Source: Gemmatimonadota bacterium (GTDB lineage Bacteria; Gemmatimonadota; Gemmatimonadetes; Gemmatimonadales; Gemmatimonadaceae). Taken from it: 64,000 nt of DNA. Every line of letters starts with the position of its first letter. Within the stretch, counting starts at the first letter, position 1. The stretch is from assembly GCA_003223455.1 (NCBI GenBank), contig QHVE01000011.1, forward strand, positions 62,001 to 126,000. Reading direction: 5' to 3'. The position numbers and the translations under genes are program-made. A model generated the notes under the pieces. It saw only the letters and a list, made by a program, of their open reading frames with translations, had not been told where the DNA came from and searched no databases. Below are positions 8,896 to 18,124 of this stretch, one piece after another.

Positions 8896-10464
8896 ATGGA
8901 ATCGCGGGGACACTCACCAATGCGGCGAGCGTTGATCGCAGGAGCGGTACTCGCCGCGGTTGCGGCGCCGACCGTTCTCTTAGCCCAGGCAGCGGCGCCC
9001 GCGCCGCCGAAGATCGAGGACGTCGCCAAGGCGGTTGCGGACAACGGCGCGGCGCTGAACATGGTCTGGACGCTCGTCGCCGGCTTCCTCGTGATGTTCA
9101 TGCAACTCGGCTTCGCCATGGTGGAGACGGGCTTCACACGCGCCAAGAACGCCGGCCACACCGTGACGATGAATTTCATGGTGTACGCGATCGGCATGCT
9201 CGCCTACTGGGTCGTCGGCTTTGCCATCCACATGGGCGGCGTCGGCGCACTCGGCACGCTTGGCGGCTACGATGGCCTGAACTCGATGTTCACGATCACC
9301 GTCGGTGGCCACGAGTGGGGCCTGTTCGGGATGAAGGGCTTCTTTCTGACCGGCGTCGCGTACAACGCGTCGGTGTTCGCCTTCTTCCTGTTCCAGATGG
9401 TGTTCATGGACACCACGTTGACGATTCCGACTGGCGCGCTCGCCGAGCGGTGGAAGTTCTCGTCGTTCTGCATCTTCACGGTGTTCCTCGGTGCGATCAT
9501 CTACCCGGTGTTCGGCAACTGGGCGTGGGGTGGCGGGTGGCTGTCGGCACTCGGGCGCAACGTCGGCCTCGGGAACGGCTACGTCGACTTCGCCGGCTCC
9601 GGCGTGGTGCACCTCACGGGCGGCGTGATCGCCCTCGTGACCTGCAAGTTGCTCGGACCTCGGCGCGGGAAGTTCAACGCCGACGGGTCGCCGAACGTGA
9701 TCCCCGGCCACAACATCCCGATGGCGATCTATGGCACCTTCGTGCTCGCCTTCGGCTGGTTCGGCTTCAACGCCGGCTCGACACTCGCCGGCACCGACGT
9801 CCGCATCGGCGTCGTCGCGACGAACACGATGCTCGCCGGCGCCGCCGGTGCGATCTCGGCGATGGCCTGGGTGTGGATGAAGTACGGCAAGCCTGATCCG
9901 TCGATGCTCGCGAACGGCATGCTCGCGGGGCTCGTCGCCATCACGGCGCCCTGCGCGTTCGTCACCGCGCCGTCGGCCGTGGCCATCGGTCTCATCTCCG
10001 GGCTGCTCGTGTGCTGGGCGGTGGTGTTCTTCGAGCGGACGCTCAAGCTCGATGATCCCGTCGGCGCGATCTCGGTGCACGGCGTGAACGGCGCGTGGGG
10101 TCTGATCGCCGTCGGCATCTTCGCTGATGGCACGTACGGTGGTGGACTGAACGGGGTGGCGGGCAACGTCACGGGCCTGCTCTATGGCGGTACCACGCAG
10201 CTCGTCGCGCAGGTCGTCGGCATCTTCGCGAACTTCGTGTGGGTGGGCGCCTCTGCCTACGCCGCGTGGAAGATCACGAGCGCCGTCACGAGCGGCAGCC
10301 GCGTCAGTGCGGCGGTCGAGGAGCTCGGGCTCGACATCCCGGAGATGGGCGCGCTGGCCTACCCCGATCGCGGCGGCATGACGACGGGCGTGGTATTGGC
10401 GCACGCCGAAGCGCCGTCGCTCAGCAGCACCGCCAGAGACTTCGCCCCGGTGGCGGGCGACTGA
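8896..10464 (+). CDS. amt: Ammonium transporter (Amt/MEP/Rh family)
   Basis: 522 residues. A cleavable signal peptide (about residues 1-31, ending LLAQAA) precedes the 11-helix Amt core. Family marks: FVMVETGFTRAKN-like FAMVETGF, DFAGSGVVHLTGG (His239) and DDPVGAISVHGVNGAWG (His395), the twin-histidine pore. Moves ammonium across the inner membrane. GAGGAG at 8885-8890 fixes ATG 8896. The cytoplasmic tail (SAAVEELGLDIPEMG) is the usual PII-contact region. Followed after 97 bases by the PII gene, the classic amt-glnK pairing. Confidence 0.95.
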   Translation: MESRGHSPMRRALIAGAVLAAVAAPTVLLAQAAAPAPPKIEDVAKAVADNGAALNMVWTLVAGFLVMFMQLGFAMVETGFTRAKNAGHTVTMNFMVYAIGMLAYWVVGFAIHMGGVGALGTLGGYDGLNSMFTITVGGHEWGLFGMKGFFLTGVAYNASVFAFFLFQMVFMDTTLTIPTGALAERWKFSSFCIFTVFLGAIIYPVFGNWAWGGGWLSALGRNVGLGNGYVDFAGSGVVHLTGGVIALVTCKLLGPRRGKFNADGSPNVIPGHNIPMAIYGTFVLAFGWFGFNAGSTLAGTDVRIGVVATNTMLAGAAGAISAMAWVWMKYGKPDPSMLANGMLAGLVAITAPCAFVTAPSAVAIGLISGLLVCWAVVFFERTLKLDDPVGAISVHGVNGAWGLIAVGIFADGTYGGGLNGVAGNVTGLLYGGTTQLVAQVVGIFANFVWVGASAYAAWKITSAVTSGSRVSAAVEELGLDIPEMGALAYPDRGGMTTGVVLAHAEAPSLSSTARDFAPVAGD

Positions 10465-10471
10465 GGTGCGT

Positions 10472-10511
10472 GGGCGAGTGGAGTGACGGAGACTCGTCGC
10501 TCCATTCGCCC
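10472..10511. repeat. Long hairpin between amt and the PII gene (repeat family, copy A)
   Basis: A 17-bp stem with one internal mismatch-type pair: 10472-10483 pairs with 10500-10511 (one G-T), and 10485-10488 pairs with 10495-10498 inside. No T-tract. The sequence to its right (CGCCCGAC, CCCCCTGCC, CGCATTC) resembles the right side of the element at 52203-52320, so it looks like one member of a dispersed palindromic family. It may separate amt and PII expression or stabilise the amt mRNA 3' end. Confidence 0.6.
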
Positions 10512-10561
10512 GACTCTGCCCCCTGCCCGCATTCACTCTCGTCACCCAAGGATGAACTGAG

Positions 10562-10954
10562 ATGAAGCTCATCACCTGCGTCATTCGTCCCGAGCGGCTC
10601 CCCGCCGTGAAGGAAGCCCTGTTCCGGGCCGGCGTCACCGGCATCACGCTCAGCCGCGCGAGCGGTCACGGCGGCGAGCAGGATCGGCTCGAGCATTACC
10701 GCGGCGGTGCCGTCGTGCTCGAGTTCCAGGACAAGGTCAAGATCGAGATGGTGTGCTCCGAGCCGTACGTGCAGCCCACGATCGACGCGATCGTGAAGGG
10801 AGCACGCACCGGCGCCGTCGGCGATGGCAAGATCTTCGTGCAGGCGATCGAGCGCGTCATCCGGATTCGTACGGGAGAACAGGACAACGCAGCGCTGACG
10901 CCGGTCACCGCGGACGAGGTGCGTCGCAAGGCGCTCGAGCCTGCGCACGTCTGA
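10562..10954 (+). CDS. glnK: PII-type nitrogen regulatory protein
   Basis: 130 residues, PII family. The B-loop TGAVGDGKIFV and C-loop RIRTGEQD are intact. The T-loop keeps a tyrosine (Tyr46 in HYRGGAV) at the position uridylylated in proteobacterial PII, but its tip reads GHGGEQDR instead of GFGRQKGH, so the 2-oxoglutarate/ATP-contacting glutamine is replaced by Glu if aligned without gaps. A short extra C-terminal tail of about 20 residues follows. Adjacent to amt, so it most likely gates the transporter. GGATGAACTGAG upstream holds a weak ribosome site. Confidence 0.92.
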   Translation: MKLITCVIRPERLPAVKEALFRAGVTGITLSRASGHGGEQDRLEHYRGGAVVLEFQDKVKIEMVCSEPYVQPTIDAIVKGARTGAVGDGKIFVQAIERVIRIRTGEQDNAALTPVTADEVRRKALEPAHV

Positions 10955-11036
10955 CCGGTCGTCGTCGCCAGCAATTCATTCGATAAACTCGCCGGAGCTT
11001 CTGCTCCCGCACGCACTCTCATCGCCAGGAGGTCCC

Positions 11037-12188
11037 TTGCAACGCCACCGATCCGCAGCGCTCGGCCTGATGCTCGCTCTGATACTGGCCGCGCCCGTCG
11101 CGTCCGCGCAGACGACTCCCCCCGCGAGCGATTCGGCATCGAAGGCCCCGGAGGCCGTGCCGAACTTCTTCCGTGACATCCAAGCGAACGCGTTCGCCTC
11201 GCTCGGCTACATCAGCAACCTGAACAAGCCGCAGGACCAGAGCATTGGTCTGCGCTACTTCGACAATCGTGCGAACACCTTCAGCGTCGATCTCGCCGAG
11301 CTCGTGGTGCAGAAGGCGGTCGCGAAGGCGGGTGACGCCGGCTTCCGGCTCGATCTCACCGCCGGAACCTTCGCCGGCCTGACACAGTCCGCAGGGCTGC
11401 GCATCGGTGACAACGCCGATCTGCAACAGGCGTTCGTGAGCTACATCGCCCCCCTCGGCACGGGGCTGCGGTTCGACTTCGGCAAGTTCGTGACCCACCT
11501 GGGCTATGAGCTGATCGAGGGCTACGACGGCTACAACGACAACTACAGCCGCTCGCTGCTCTTCAACTATGCCATTCCGCTCACGCATACCGGCGTCAAG
11601 GCGAGCTATTCGATCAGCCCCAAGGTCTCGCTGATGGCCATGGTGGTGAACGGCTGGGATGATGCGATCGACAACAACTCGAGCAAGTCGGTCGGCGCGC
11701 AACTCATGGTCAAGCCGGCCGATCCGGTGGCGCTGTACGTCAACTACATCGGCGGCCCCGAGAACTCGGATGACAACAGCAGCATCCGACACGTGATCGA
11801 TCTGGTCGGGACCGTGACGGTGAATCCCGTGCTGTCGCTGGGCGTGAATGCCGATTTCGGTCGAGAGGATCGCACGAGCACGGTCGTGCCGGGCAAGGAT
11901 GCGAAGTGGAATGGCTTCGCGGGCTATGCGAAGATCTCCACGCCCAGCCCGTTCTCGCTCGGCCTCCGCGCCGAGACGTTCAAGGACGAGGGAGGCACTC
12001 GCCTCGGCATCGGGGAGGCGCGGGTGAACGAGTTCACGATCACTCCGACGTTCAAGTTCGGCAGCAACTTCGTCGTGCGTGCCGAGGGCCGGTACGACTC
12101 GTCCGACGTCGCACCGTTCCTGGACGACAAGGGGTTGGCGAAGAAGGGCCAGGGCACGCTCGGACTCAACACGATCTGGGTGTACTGA
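11037..12188 (+). CDS. Outer-membrane beta-barrel protein (BBP2/OmpL-like porin)
   Basis: 383 residues. Signal peptide (residues 1-25, QRHR then a hydrophobic core, cleavage after VASA). The rest alternates polar and hydrophobic residues, is rich in Gly/Asn/Tyr/Phe and ends in an aromatic (WVY), as outer-membrane strands do. The text ELVVQKAV, FDFGKFVTHLGYELIEG and YNDNYSRSLLFNYAIPLTHTG resembles the putative beta-barrel porin-2 group. TTG 11037 is chosen because AGGAGG lies at 11027-11032, only 4 bases away, and because the signal peptide starts there. Following amt and PII, it may pass ammonium or another nitrogen source; this is inference. Confidence 0.8.
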   Translation: MQRHRSAALGLMLALILAAPVASAQTTPPASDSASKAPEAVPNFFRDIQANAFASLGYISNLNKPQDQSIGLRYFDNRANTFSVDLAELVVQKAVAKAGDAGFRLDLTAGTFAGLTQSAGLRIGDNADLQQAFVSYIAPLGTGLRFDFGKFVTHLGYELIEGYDGYNDNYSRSLLFNYAIPLTHTGVKASYSISPKVSLMAMVVNGWDDAIDNNSSKSVGAQLMVKPADPVALYVNYIGGPENSDDNSSIRHVIDLVGTVTVNPVLSLGVNADFGREDRTSTVVPGKDAKWNGFAGYAKISTPSPFSLGLRAETFKDEGGTRLGIGEARVNEFTITPTFKFGSNFVVRAEGRYDSSDVAPFLDDKGLAKKGQGTLGLNTIWVY

Positions 12189-12193
12189 GAAAG

Positions 12194-12264
12194 CAGCTTG
12201 CTGGGGGCAGCAAGCTGTGGTCCCACAGTGAAAGGCGTGCCGAAAGGCACGCCTTTCATTGTTT
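12194..12264 (+). terminator. Double hairpin terminator of the amt cluster
   Basis: Two hairpins in a row: a perfect 9-bp stem (12194-12202 with 12209-12217), then a perfect 13-bp stem (12229-12241 with 12246-12258) capped by a GAAA tetraloop and followed by TTGTTT. The second is a strong intrinsic terminator. Confidence 0.9.
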
Positions 12265-12406
12265 CTCGCGGAAGGTTGCCGAGTCCGTTTCGTCGGACGA
12301 TGCGCCAGCGCGACGATCGATCGTATTGCTGGAGTCAACGTTCCGACGTAGCGTGGTGTCTAATCGACGCTCGCGTTCGTTCGCTCCACTCCAGCGCCCT
12401 CCCCCC

Positions 12407-13813
12407 ATGGACCCGATCCGCCTGCTGCGTCAACACTGGCGTCCCGCCGCTGTTGCCGGGCTCCTCGTGCTCGGCACCGTCGCCTGGTACGCGTGGCCCT
12501 CCTCGAGCTCTGCGGCCGAAGCGGTGCTCCTGGCCCCGGTGAAATCGGGAGAATTCAAGGTGGTAGTGACGACGACCGGCGAGCTGCGCGCGCGCAAGTT
12601 CGTCCAGGTGAGCGGGCCCGCCACCGCGCAATCGGTGCAGGTCTATCAGACGAAGATCGGGTCGATCGTTCCCGAGGGCTCCGTCGTGAAAGCGGGCGAC
12701 GTGATCGCCGAGCTGGATCGCCAGCCGGTCGCGACGAAGATCGCCGACGTCACGCTCACGCTGCAGAAGGCACAGGCCGACTTCACCACCGCGCAGCTCG
12801 ATTCCGCGCTCAACCTCGCCCAGGCGCGTGAGGACGTGCGCACGGCGGAGTTCACCCTCGAGGAGAAGAAGCTCGCGCGCGAGCAGGCGAAGTACGAGGC
12901 GCCGACCATCAAGCGCCAGGCGGAGATCGACTACGAAAAGGCGCAGCGCGCGCTCGAGCAGTCCAAGCGAAACCTGCTGACCAAGACCAAGCAGGCAGTC
13001 GCCAAGATGTCGTCGGTGGGCGCGGACCTGGGGCGCCAGCAGAACAACCTGCAGAACCTCCAGACGGTGCGCGACCAGTTCTCGGTGCGGGCGCCCGCCC
13101 CCGGGATGGTGATCTACGTGCGCGAGTGGAACGGGAAGAAGAAGGGCGTCGGGTCGATGTGGAATGCCTGGGAGTCGACCGTGGCCACGCTCCCCGATCT
13201 GACACAGATGGAATCGGACACGTACGTGAACGAGGTCGACGTCCGGAAGCTCTCCCTCGGGCAGAAGGTGGTGGTCTCGCTGGATGCGGACCCGACGAAG
13301 AAGCTCTCCGGCAGCGTCACGCACATTGCCAACGTCGGTGAGCAGCGACCGAACCAGGACTCGAAGGTGTTCGAGGTCAAGATCGAGATCGCCACGTCGG
13401 ACACCACGCTGCGGCCGGGAATGACGACGTCGAACGCGATCGAGACGGCCTCGATCGCGAACGTGCTGTCCGTCCCGCTCGAGGCGGTCGTGAACGAGGC
13501 GGGCTTCTCGTACGTGTTCAAGAAGAGCGGGCGCGGCGTGGTGAAGCAGATGGTGGAGACCGGGGCGATGAACGACAACGAGATCGTCGTGCGCCGTGGG
13601 ATCGAGGCGGGTGACCATGTGCTCCTCGCGCCTCCGACCGACCGGTCTGGCATCGCGACGTCGACGATTCCGGGCCTCATGCCGACGACGGCTCCCATCG
13701 CCGGCGGGGATACGGCGCGAAGCGTGAAGATGCCGTCCAAGGCTCCCGCGCCGCCCGCACCCACGGCGCCGACGTCTGGTACCGCCGCGCCTGCGGCCAA
13801 GACCAAGCGCTGA
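12407..13813 (+). CDS. Efflux periplasmic adaptor (HlyD/MacA type)
   Basis: 468 residues. One N-terminal membrane helix (about 18-33), a lipoyl/biotinyl-like half (GSIVPEGSVVKAGDVIAELD), a long Glu/Lys/Gln coiled coil (about 100-205), then beta-barrel and membrane-proximal domains. The last 50 residues are Ala/Pro/Thr-rich. Links an inner-membrane transporter to a TolC-type channel. It is followed 3 bases later by a MacB-type permease and then an outer-membrane channel. ATG 12407 has only a C-rich upstream and no clear ribosome site. Substrate unknown. Confidence 0.88.
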   Translation: MDPIRLLRQHWRPAAVAGLLVLGTVAWYAWPSSSSAAEAVLLAPVKSGEFKVVVTTTGELRARKFVQVSGPATAQSVQVYQTKIGSIVPEGSVVKAGDVIAELDRQPVATKIADVTLTLQKAQADFTTAQLDSALNLAQAREDVRTAEFTLEEKKLAREQAKYEAPTIKRQAEIDYEKAQRALEQSKRNLLTKTKQAVAKMSSVGADLGRQQNNLQNLQTVRDQFSVRAPAPGMVIYVREWNGKKKGVGSMWNAWESTVATLPDLTQMESDTYVNEVDVRKLSLGQKVVVSLDADPTKKLSGSVTHIANVGEQRPNQDSKVFEVKIEIATSDTTLRPGMTTSNAIETASIANVLSVPLEAVVNEAGFSYVFKKSGRGVVKQMVETGAMNDNEIVVRRGIEAGDHVLLAPPTDRSGIATSTIPGLMPTTAPIAGGDTARSVKMPSKAPAPPAPTAPTSGTAAPAAKTKR

Positions 13814-13816
13814 GCG

Positions 13817-15217
13817 ATGACCGCCATTCCGCTCGGCGCGGGGGCCCTGCCCTCGCGATTCCGGGCACTGGTCGCGCACGTCGTGTTCAGCGGGGGGATC
13901 GCCGCCGAGGCCGTCGTACACAACAAGTTGCGCGCGAGTCTCACCTCGCTCGGCATCCTCTTCGGCGTGGCGTCGGTGATCGCCATGCTGGCGATCGGCA
14001 ATGGCGCCGAGCAGGAGATCCTCGCGCAGATGAAGCTGCTCGGAGCCAACAACATCGTCGTCACGCCGATCGTGGAACAGAAAGAGGGGAAGGTCGAGAA
14101 GGACGACGGGAAGAAGCAGTCGAAGAAGTTCTCCCCGGGGCTGTCGTACCTCGACGCGCAGGCGATCAAGCGCTCCATCCCCGCCGTGGCGGCGACGAGC
14201 GGCGAGGTGGTGGTGAACAGCGTGATCACGCGCGAAGGCCACCATCGTTCCGGAAAGGTGGTCGGCGTGGACTCGACCTACTTCCGCGTGATGAATCTGC
14301 GCATCGCCGAAGGTGGCGGATTCGCCGCGCCGCACTTCGTGAATGCCGCGCCGGTCGCGGTGATCGGCAAGGGAGTGAAGTCACGTTTCTTCACCACCGA
14401 GGATCCGATCGGCCACACCGTGAAGCTGGGCAGCCAGTGGCTGTCCATCGTCGGCGTGCTCGAGGACCGGAAGGTGTCGACCGAATCGGCCAAGCGACTC
14501 GGCATCCGCGACGCCGACATGGACGTGTACGTGCCGCTGCCCACGATGCTGCTCCGATTCCGTAATCGCAGCGAGGTGACCCAGAGCGACATCGAGGTCG
14601 CGTCGAAGCAGGACAACTCGGTTGATTCGACGGAGACGGACGACCAGCGCACGGAGAAGAAGAACTACCACCAGCTGGACAAGGTGGTCGTTCAGGTCGC
14701 GCGGTCCACCGACGTGACGGCCGTCGCCGAGGTCGTGCGCCGGATGCTCCAGCGGCGGCACAACGACGTCACCGACTTCGAGATCAGCGTCCCCGAGCTG
14801 CTGCTCAAGCAGGAGCAGCGGACCAAGACGATCTTCAACATCGTGCTTGGCGCGATCGCGTCGATCTCGCTCGTCGTCGGTGGGATCGGGATCATGAACA
14901 TCATGCTCGCCTCGATCCTCGAGCGCATCAAGGAGATCGGCGTCCGCCGCGCGATGGGTGCGACGCAGGGGGAGATCATGGCGCAGTTCCTCGCCGAGGC
15001 GGTGATGATCAGCGTCGCCGGCGGCGTCGCCGGCATCATCCTCGGCGTCGTCTTCGCCTCGGCCATCGAGCGGCTCGCGCACATCAGCACCATTGTGTCG
15101 CCGCTGTCCGTGGTCCTCGCGTTCGGTGTCTCGGTGGCGGTGGGACTCGTGTTCGGGATCGTCCCGGCGTCCAACGCGGCCAAGCAGGACCCCATCGTCT
15201 GCCTCCGCTACGAATAG
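13817..15217 (+). CDS. MacB/FtsX-type ABC transporter permease
   Basis: 466 residues with the MacB layout: an N-terminal helix (SLTSLGILFGVASVIAMLAIG), a large periplasmic domain (about 70-340) with a charged insert, then three helices near the C-terminus (SLVVGGIGIMNIMLAS, EIGVRRAMGATQGEI loop). No ATPase domain is fused and none is encoded beside it, although a MacB-type permease needs one. It may use the ATPase at 46299 or one elsewhere. Between the adaptor and the TolC-like gene, so a tripartite pump. Confidence 0.88.
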   Translation: MTAIPLGAGALPSRFRALVAHVVFSGGIAAEAVVHNKLRASLTSLGILFGVASVIAMLAIGNGAEQEILAQMKLLGANNIVVTPIVEQKEGKVEKDDGKKQSKKFSPGLSYLDAQAIKRSIPAVAATSGEVVVNSVITREGHHRSGKVVGVDSTYFRVMNLRIAEGGGFAAPHFVNAAPVAVIGKGVKSRFFTTEDPIGHTVKLGSQWLSIVGVLEDRKVSTESAKRLGIRDADMDVYVPLPTMLLRFRNRSEVTQSDIEVASKQDNSVDSTETDDQRTEKKNYHQLDKVVVQVARSTDVTAVAEVVRRMLQRRHNDVTDFEISVPELLLKQEQRTKTIFNIVLGAIASISLVVGGIGIMNIMLASILERIKEIGVRRAMGATQGEIMAQFLAEAVMISVAGGVAGIILGVVFASAIERLAHISTIVSPLSVVLAFGVSVAVGLVFGIVPASNAAKQDPIVCLRYE

Positions 15218-15257
15218 TCCGTCGCGCCCGCGTGGCGCGGCTCATCCGAAGGTTTCC

Positions 15258-16718
15258 ATGCGAACCTCCGCCCTGCTCGCCCTCCTGCTCCTCCCCGCGG
15301 CCATTCACGGGCAGGAAGCGGCACCGACCACGCTGACGCTCCAGGAGGCGATCCTTCGTGCGCAGCAGCAGGGGCCCGCGGCCCAGGTGGCACGGAGCGC
15401 GCGCGACGCGGCGCACTACCGTGACTACGCGTTCAATGCGCGACTGCTCCCGCAGCTCGTCCTGTCCGGCGAAGCAGCGAACCTGAATCGTGCGATCAAT
15501 CCGATCGACCTGCCCGACGGCTCGACGCAGTTCGTCAGTCAGGCGAACAACCGATCGTCGCTCGGTCTCGGGTTTAGTCAGGAGATTCCGCTCACCGGCG
15601 GGCGGGTCACGGTCGGCTCGCAGATCAGCCGCATCGACGAGTTCGGGAGTCGGAGCTCGCGGATCTACCAGACATCGCCGATCCTCGTGCAGCTCGAGCA
15701 GCAGCTGTTCCGCCCACGTGAGATCGTCTGGGACAAGCGGATCCAGAGTCTCGACGCGCGAGTGGCCGAGCAGGCGTACCTCGAGGCACGCGAAGACGTG
15801 GCACGGGCGACGGCCGATGCGTTCTTCAATCTGTACGCGCAGCAGATGACGCTGCGGAACGCGTCCAGCAACGTGGCGATCAACGACACGCTGTTCACCT
15901 TGAACAAGGGTCGGTACGAGGTCGGCAAGATCGGCGAGAACGACCTGCTCAAGAGCGAGCTCGCGCTCCTGCGGGCGCGCGCCGCCGTCGAGGACGCGCG
16001 CGTCGCACGAGCCCGTGCGGAGGCGGCGCTCCGCCGCCAGATCGCCTTCCCCGAGGGGCGAACGCTCGAGATCGTCACTCCCGACTCGATCCCCGTCGTC
16101 AACGCCCATCCTGCCGTCGCCGAGCGCCAGGCGCTGCACAACTCGAGCACCGTCCAGCAGAACGAGCTCGACGAAGTACAATCGCGGTACGGGATCAGCC
16201 GGGCGCGCGCGGACAATCGATTCAACGCCACGGTCGCGGCGAGCGTCGGCTTCAACCAGACGGCATCGGCGTTCGGCGAATCGTATCAGAGTCCGCTCGG
16301 TCGGCAGCAGGTCTCCGTCGGCGTGAACCTGCCGATGGTGCAGTGGGGCGCGGGACGCGCAGCCGTCGAGGCGGCGAAGTCGACGAATCAACGCGTCGTG
16401 ACGAGCAACAAGATCCGTCGCGATGTGCTGGCCGAAGACGCCCGGTTCTCGGCGCTCCAGCTTCAGCAGGCGCAGCGGACCGTGCTCCTCGCGGCGAAAG
16501 CCGACACGGTCGCCGGCAAGCAGTTCGAAGTGGCCCGCAACCGCTACATCATCGGCAAGATCGCGAACGACGCGCTCTACCTGGCGCAGAACGAGAAGGA
16601 TGCCGCTGTACTGGCGTACGTCCAGGCGCTCCGCAGCTACTGGACCTCGTACTACTACCTGCGCCGGGTCACGCTCTACGACTTCGCCACCGGTCGCGAG
16701 CTGGCCGACGACCGCTAG
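15258..16718 (+). CDS. TolC-family outer-membrane efflux channel
   Basis: 486 residues, start at ATG 15258 giving a signal peptide (MRTSALLALLLLPAAIHG). The mature part is made of long amphipathic helices with the two-fold TolC repeat (LTLQEAILRAQQQGPAAQVARS near the start and GVNLPMVQWGAGRAAVEAAKS in the second half). Third gene of the adaptor-permease-channel cluster. Its stop codon overlaps the stop of the convergent antiporter gene. Confidence 0.88.
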   Translation: MRTSALLALLLLPAAIHGQEAAPTTLTLQEAILRAQQQGPAAQVARSARDAAHYRDYAFNARLLPQLVLSGEAANLNRAINPIDLPDGSTQFVSQANNRSSLGLGFSQEIPLTGGRVTVGSQISRIDEFGSRSSRIYQTSPILVQLEQQLFRPREIVWDKRIQSLDARVAEQAYLEAREDVARATADAFFNLYAQQMTLRNASSNVAINDTLFTLNKGRYEVGKIGENDLLKSELALLRARAAVEDARVARARAEAALRRQIAFPEGRTLEIVTPDSIPVVNAHPAVAERQALHNSSTVQQNELDEVQSRYGISRARADNRFNATVAASVGFNQTASAFGESYQSPLGRQQVSVGVNLPMVQWGAGRAAVEAAKSTNQRVVTSNKIRRDVLAEDARFSALQLQQAQRTVLLAAKADTVAGKQFEVARNRYIIGKIANDALYLAQNEKDAAVLAYVQALRSYWTSYYYLRRVTLYDFATGRELADDR

Positions 16719-18067
16719 GCGGCGGGCGCGGCCACGGCTTCCGCTGCGCGGCGCCGCGCCACGCGCGTGAGCCGCCACTTGAGCGCGGGCGGCGTCACGA
16801 GCGTCGTCATCATCACCGCGACGACGACGGCGGCGAAGATGCGCTCGTCCACGACGCGCTCGCCGCGAACGGTGAGGCCGAGCCCGATGTTGGCGAAGAT
16901 GAGCCCCACTTCCCCGCGCGGGATCATCCCGATGCCGATCGCGGTTCGATCGACGGGGGCGCCGATGCCGCCCAGCGCGCAGACCTGCTTCCCCGCCACG
17001 GCCACGATCGTGAGCAGCGCGGCCAGGCCGAGCACGCCCGGCTGCAGGAAGGCGCCGAGCTCCACGCGCATCCCCATGAGGACGAAGAACACCGGCACGA
17101 GAAAGACGGAGATCGGCCGGACGAGCTCTTCGAGGCGATGCTCGCCCTTGTCCGCGAAGTCGATGTAGTGTGCCTCCTCGAGAATGAGCCCCGCCGCGTA
17201 CGCGCCGACGATCGGCGCGAGTCCGATCAGCGACGCGAGCGCCGAAAGGAGGAAGCAGAACGCCAGCGCCGTGGTGAGAAGCGTGCCTCGCCCTGGGAGG
17301 CGCGCCGCGACCGAGAAGACGCGCGGCGACGACAGGGCGCCGATGGAGAACGCGCCGACGAGGAACGCGAGCGCCTTCGCGAGTACCAGCATCGCGGCGC
17401 CGAGCGACAGGGAGGTGCCTCGATCGGCGGCGGAGATGATGCTGCCGACCACGGCGAGGATCACGAGCCCGATCACGTCGTCGATCACCGCGGCCCCGAG
17501 GATGATCCTCGCCTCGAGCGTCTGCGCATGTCCGAGGTCCTTCAGCACGCGAGCGGTGATGCCCACGCTCGTCGCGGTGAGCGTCGCGCCGAGGAACACG
17601 TGCACGTACACGCTGTGCTCGGGAAGCAGCATGCGGCCGACGAGGAATCCGAGCACCCACGGCGCCACCACGCCAAGCACCGCCACGGCGAGCGATCGCA
17701 TGCCGACGCGCAGCATCTCGCGCAAGGTGGATTCCAGTCCGACCTCGAACAGCAGAATCACCGCGCCAACCTCGGCCAGCATCCCGATCATCGGATCGCC
17801 GCGCACGATGGTGGAGAACTGTCGCGCCATGCCAGGCAGATTGCCGAGCAGCACGCCGACGAGCAGCTCACCGAGCACCGCTGGCTGCTGGAACCGCTCG
17901 GCGACGCTACCGCCGAGCCGCGCCGCGGAAAGGATGATCGCCAGAACGAGCAGCACCATGGCGATCGGTGCGATGTGAGAGACGTTCGGCACGGGGAGGC
18001 GGCGAGAGCGGTGGCTGACCAACGCAAGTTGCACCCTACTCGATCGTCGCGCCACAGCGAAGATCAC
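16715..18067 (-). CDS. CPA2-family monovalent cation:proton antiporter
   Basis: Up to 450 residues, about 12 to 13 membrane helices. Carries family features such as GELLVGVLLGNLP, ATLTATSVGITARVLKDLG, GAAVIDDVIGLV (paired Asp of the transport site) and MIPRGEVGLIFANIG. Exchanges Na+ or K+ for H+ across the inner membrane; no TrkA-N domain is attached. The N-terminal 25-36 residues are basic and not conserved, so GTG 17992 or ATG 17959 may be the real start. Converges on the TolC-like gene. Confidence 0.87.
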   Translation of the reverse strand: MIFAVARRSSRVQLALVSHRSRRLPVPNVSHIAPIAMVLLVLAIILSAARLGGSVAERFQQPAVLGELLVGVLLGNLPGMARQFSTIVRGDPMIGMLAEVGAVILLFEVGLESTLREMLRVGMRSLAVAVLGVVAPWVLGFLVGRMLLPEHSVYVHVFLGATLTATSVGITARVLKDLGHAQTLEARIILGAAVIDDVIGLVILAVVGSIISAADRGTSLSLGAAMLVLAKALAFLVGAFSIGALSSPRVFSVAARLPGRGTLLTTALAFCFLLSALASLIGLAPIVGAYAAGLILEEAHYIDFADKGEHRLEELVRPISVFLVPVFFVLMGMRVELGAFLQPGVLGLAALLTIVAVAGKQVCALGGIGAPVDRTAIGIGMIPRGEVGLIFANIGLGLTVRGERVVDERIFAAVVVAVMMTTLVTPPALKWRLTRVARRRAAEAVAAPAA

Positions 18068-18124
18068 GCCGATTATGCCGCTCGCGCTGACAAACTCCGC
18101 GTCGTTCGGCTCGCGCGCTTGCGA

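Noticed and set aside
15084-17660. Very long minus-strand open frame (858 codons) opposite the TolC-like and antiporter genes
   Set aside because: It is a GC-rich shadow with Arg/Gly/Ala-rich sequence, no domain, and it overlaps well-supported genes.
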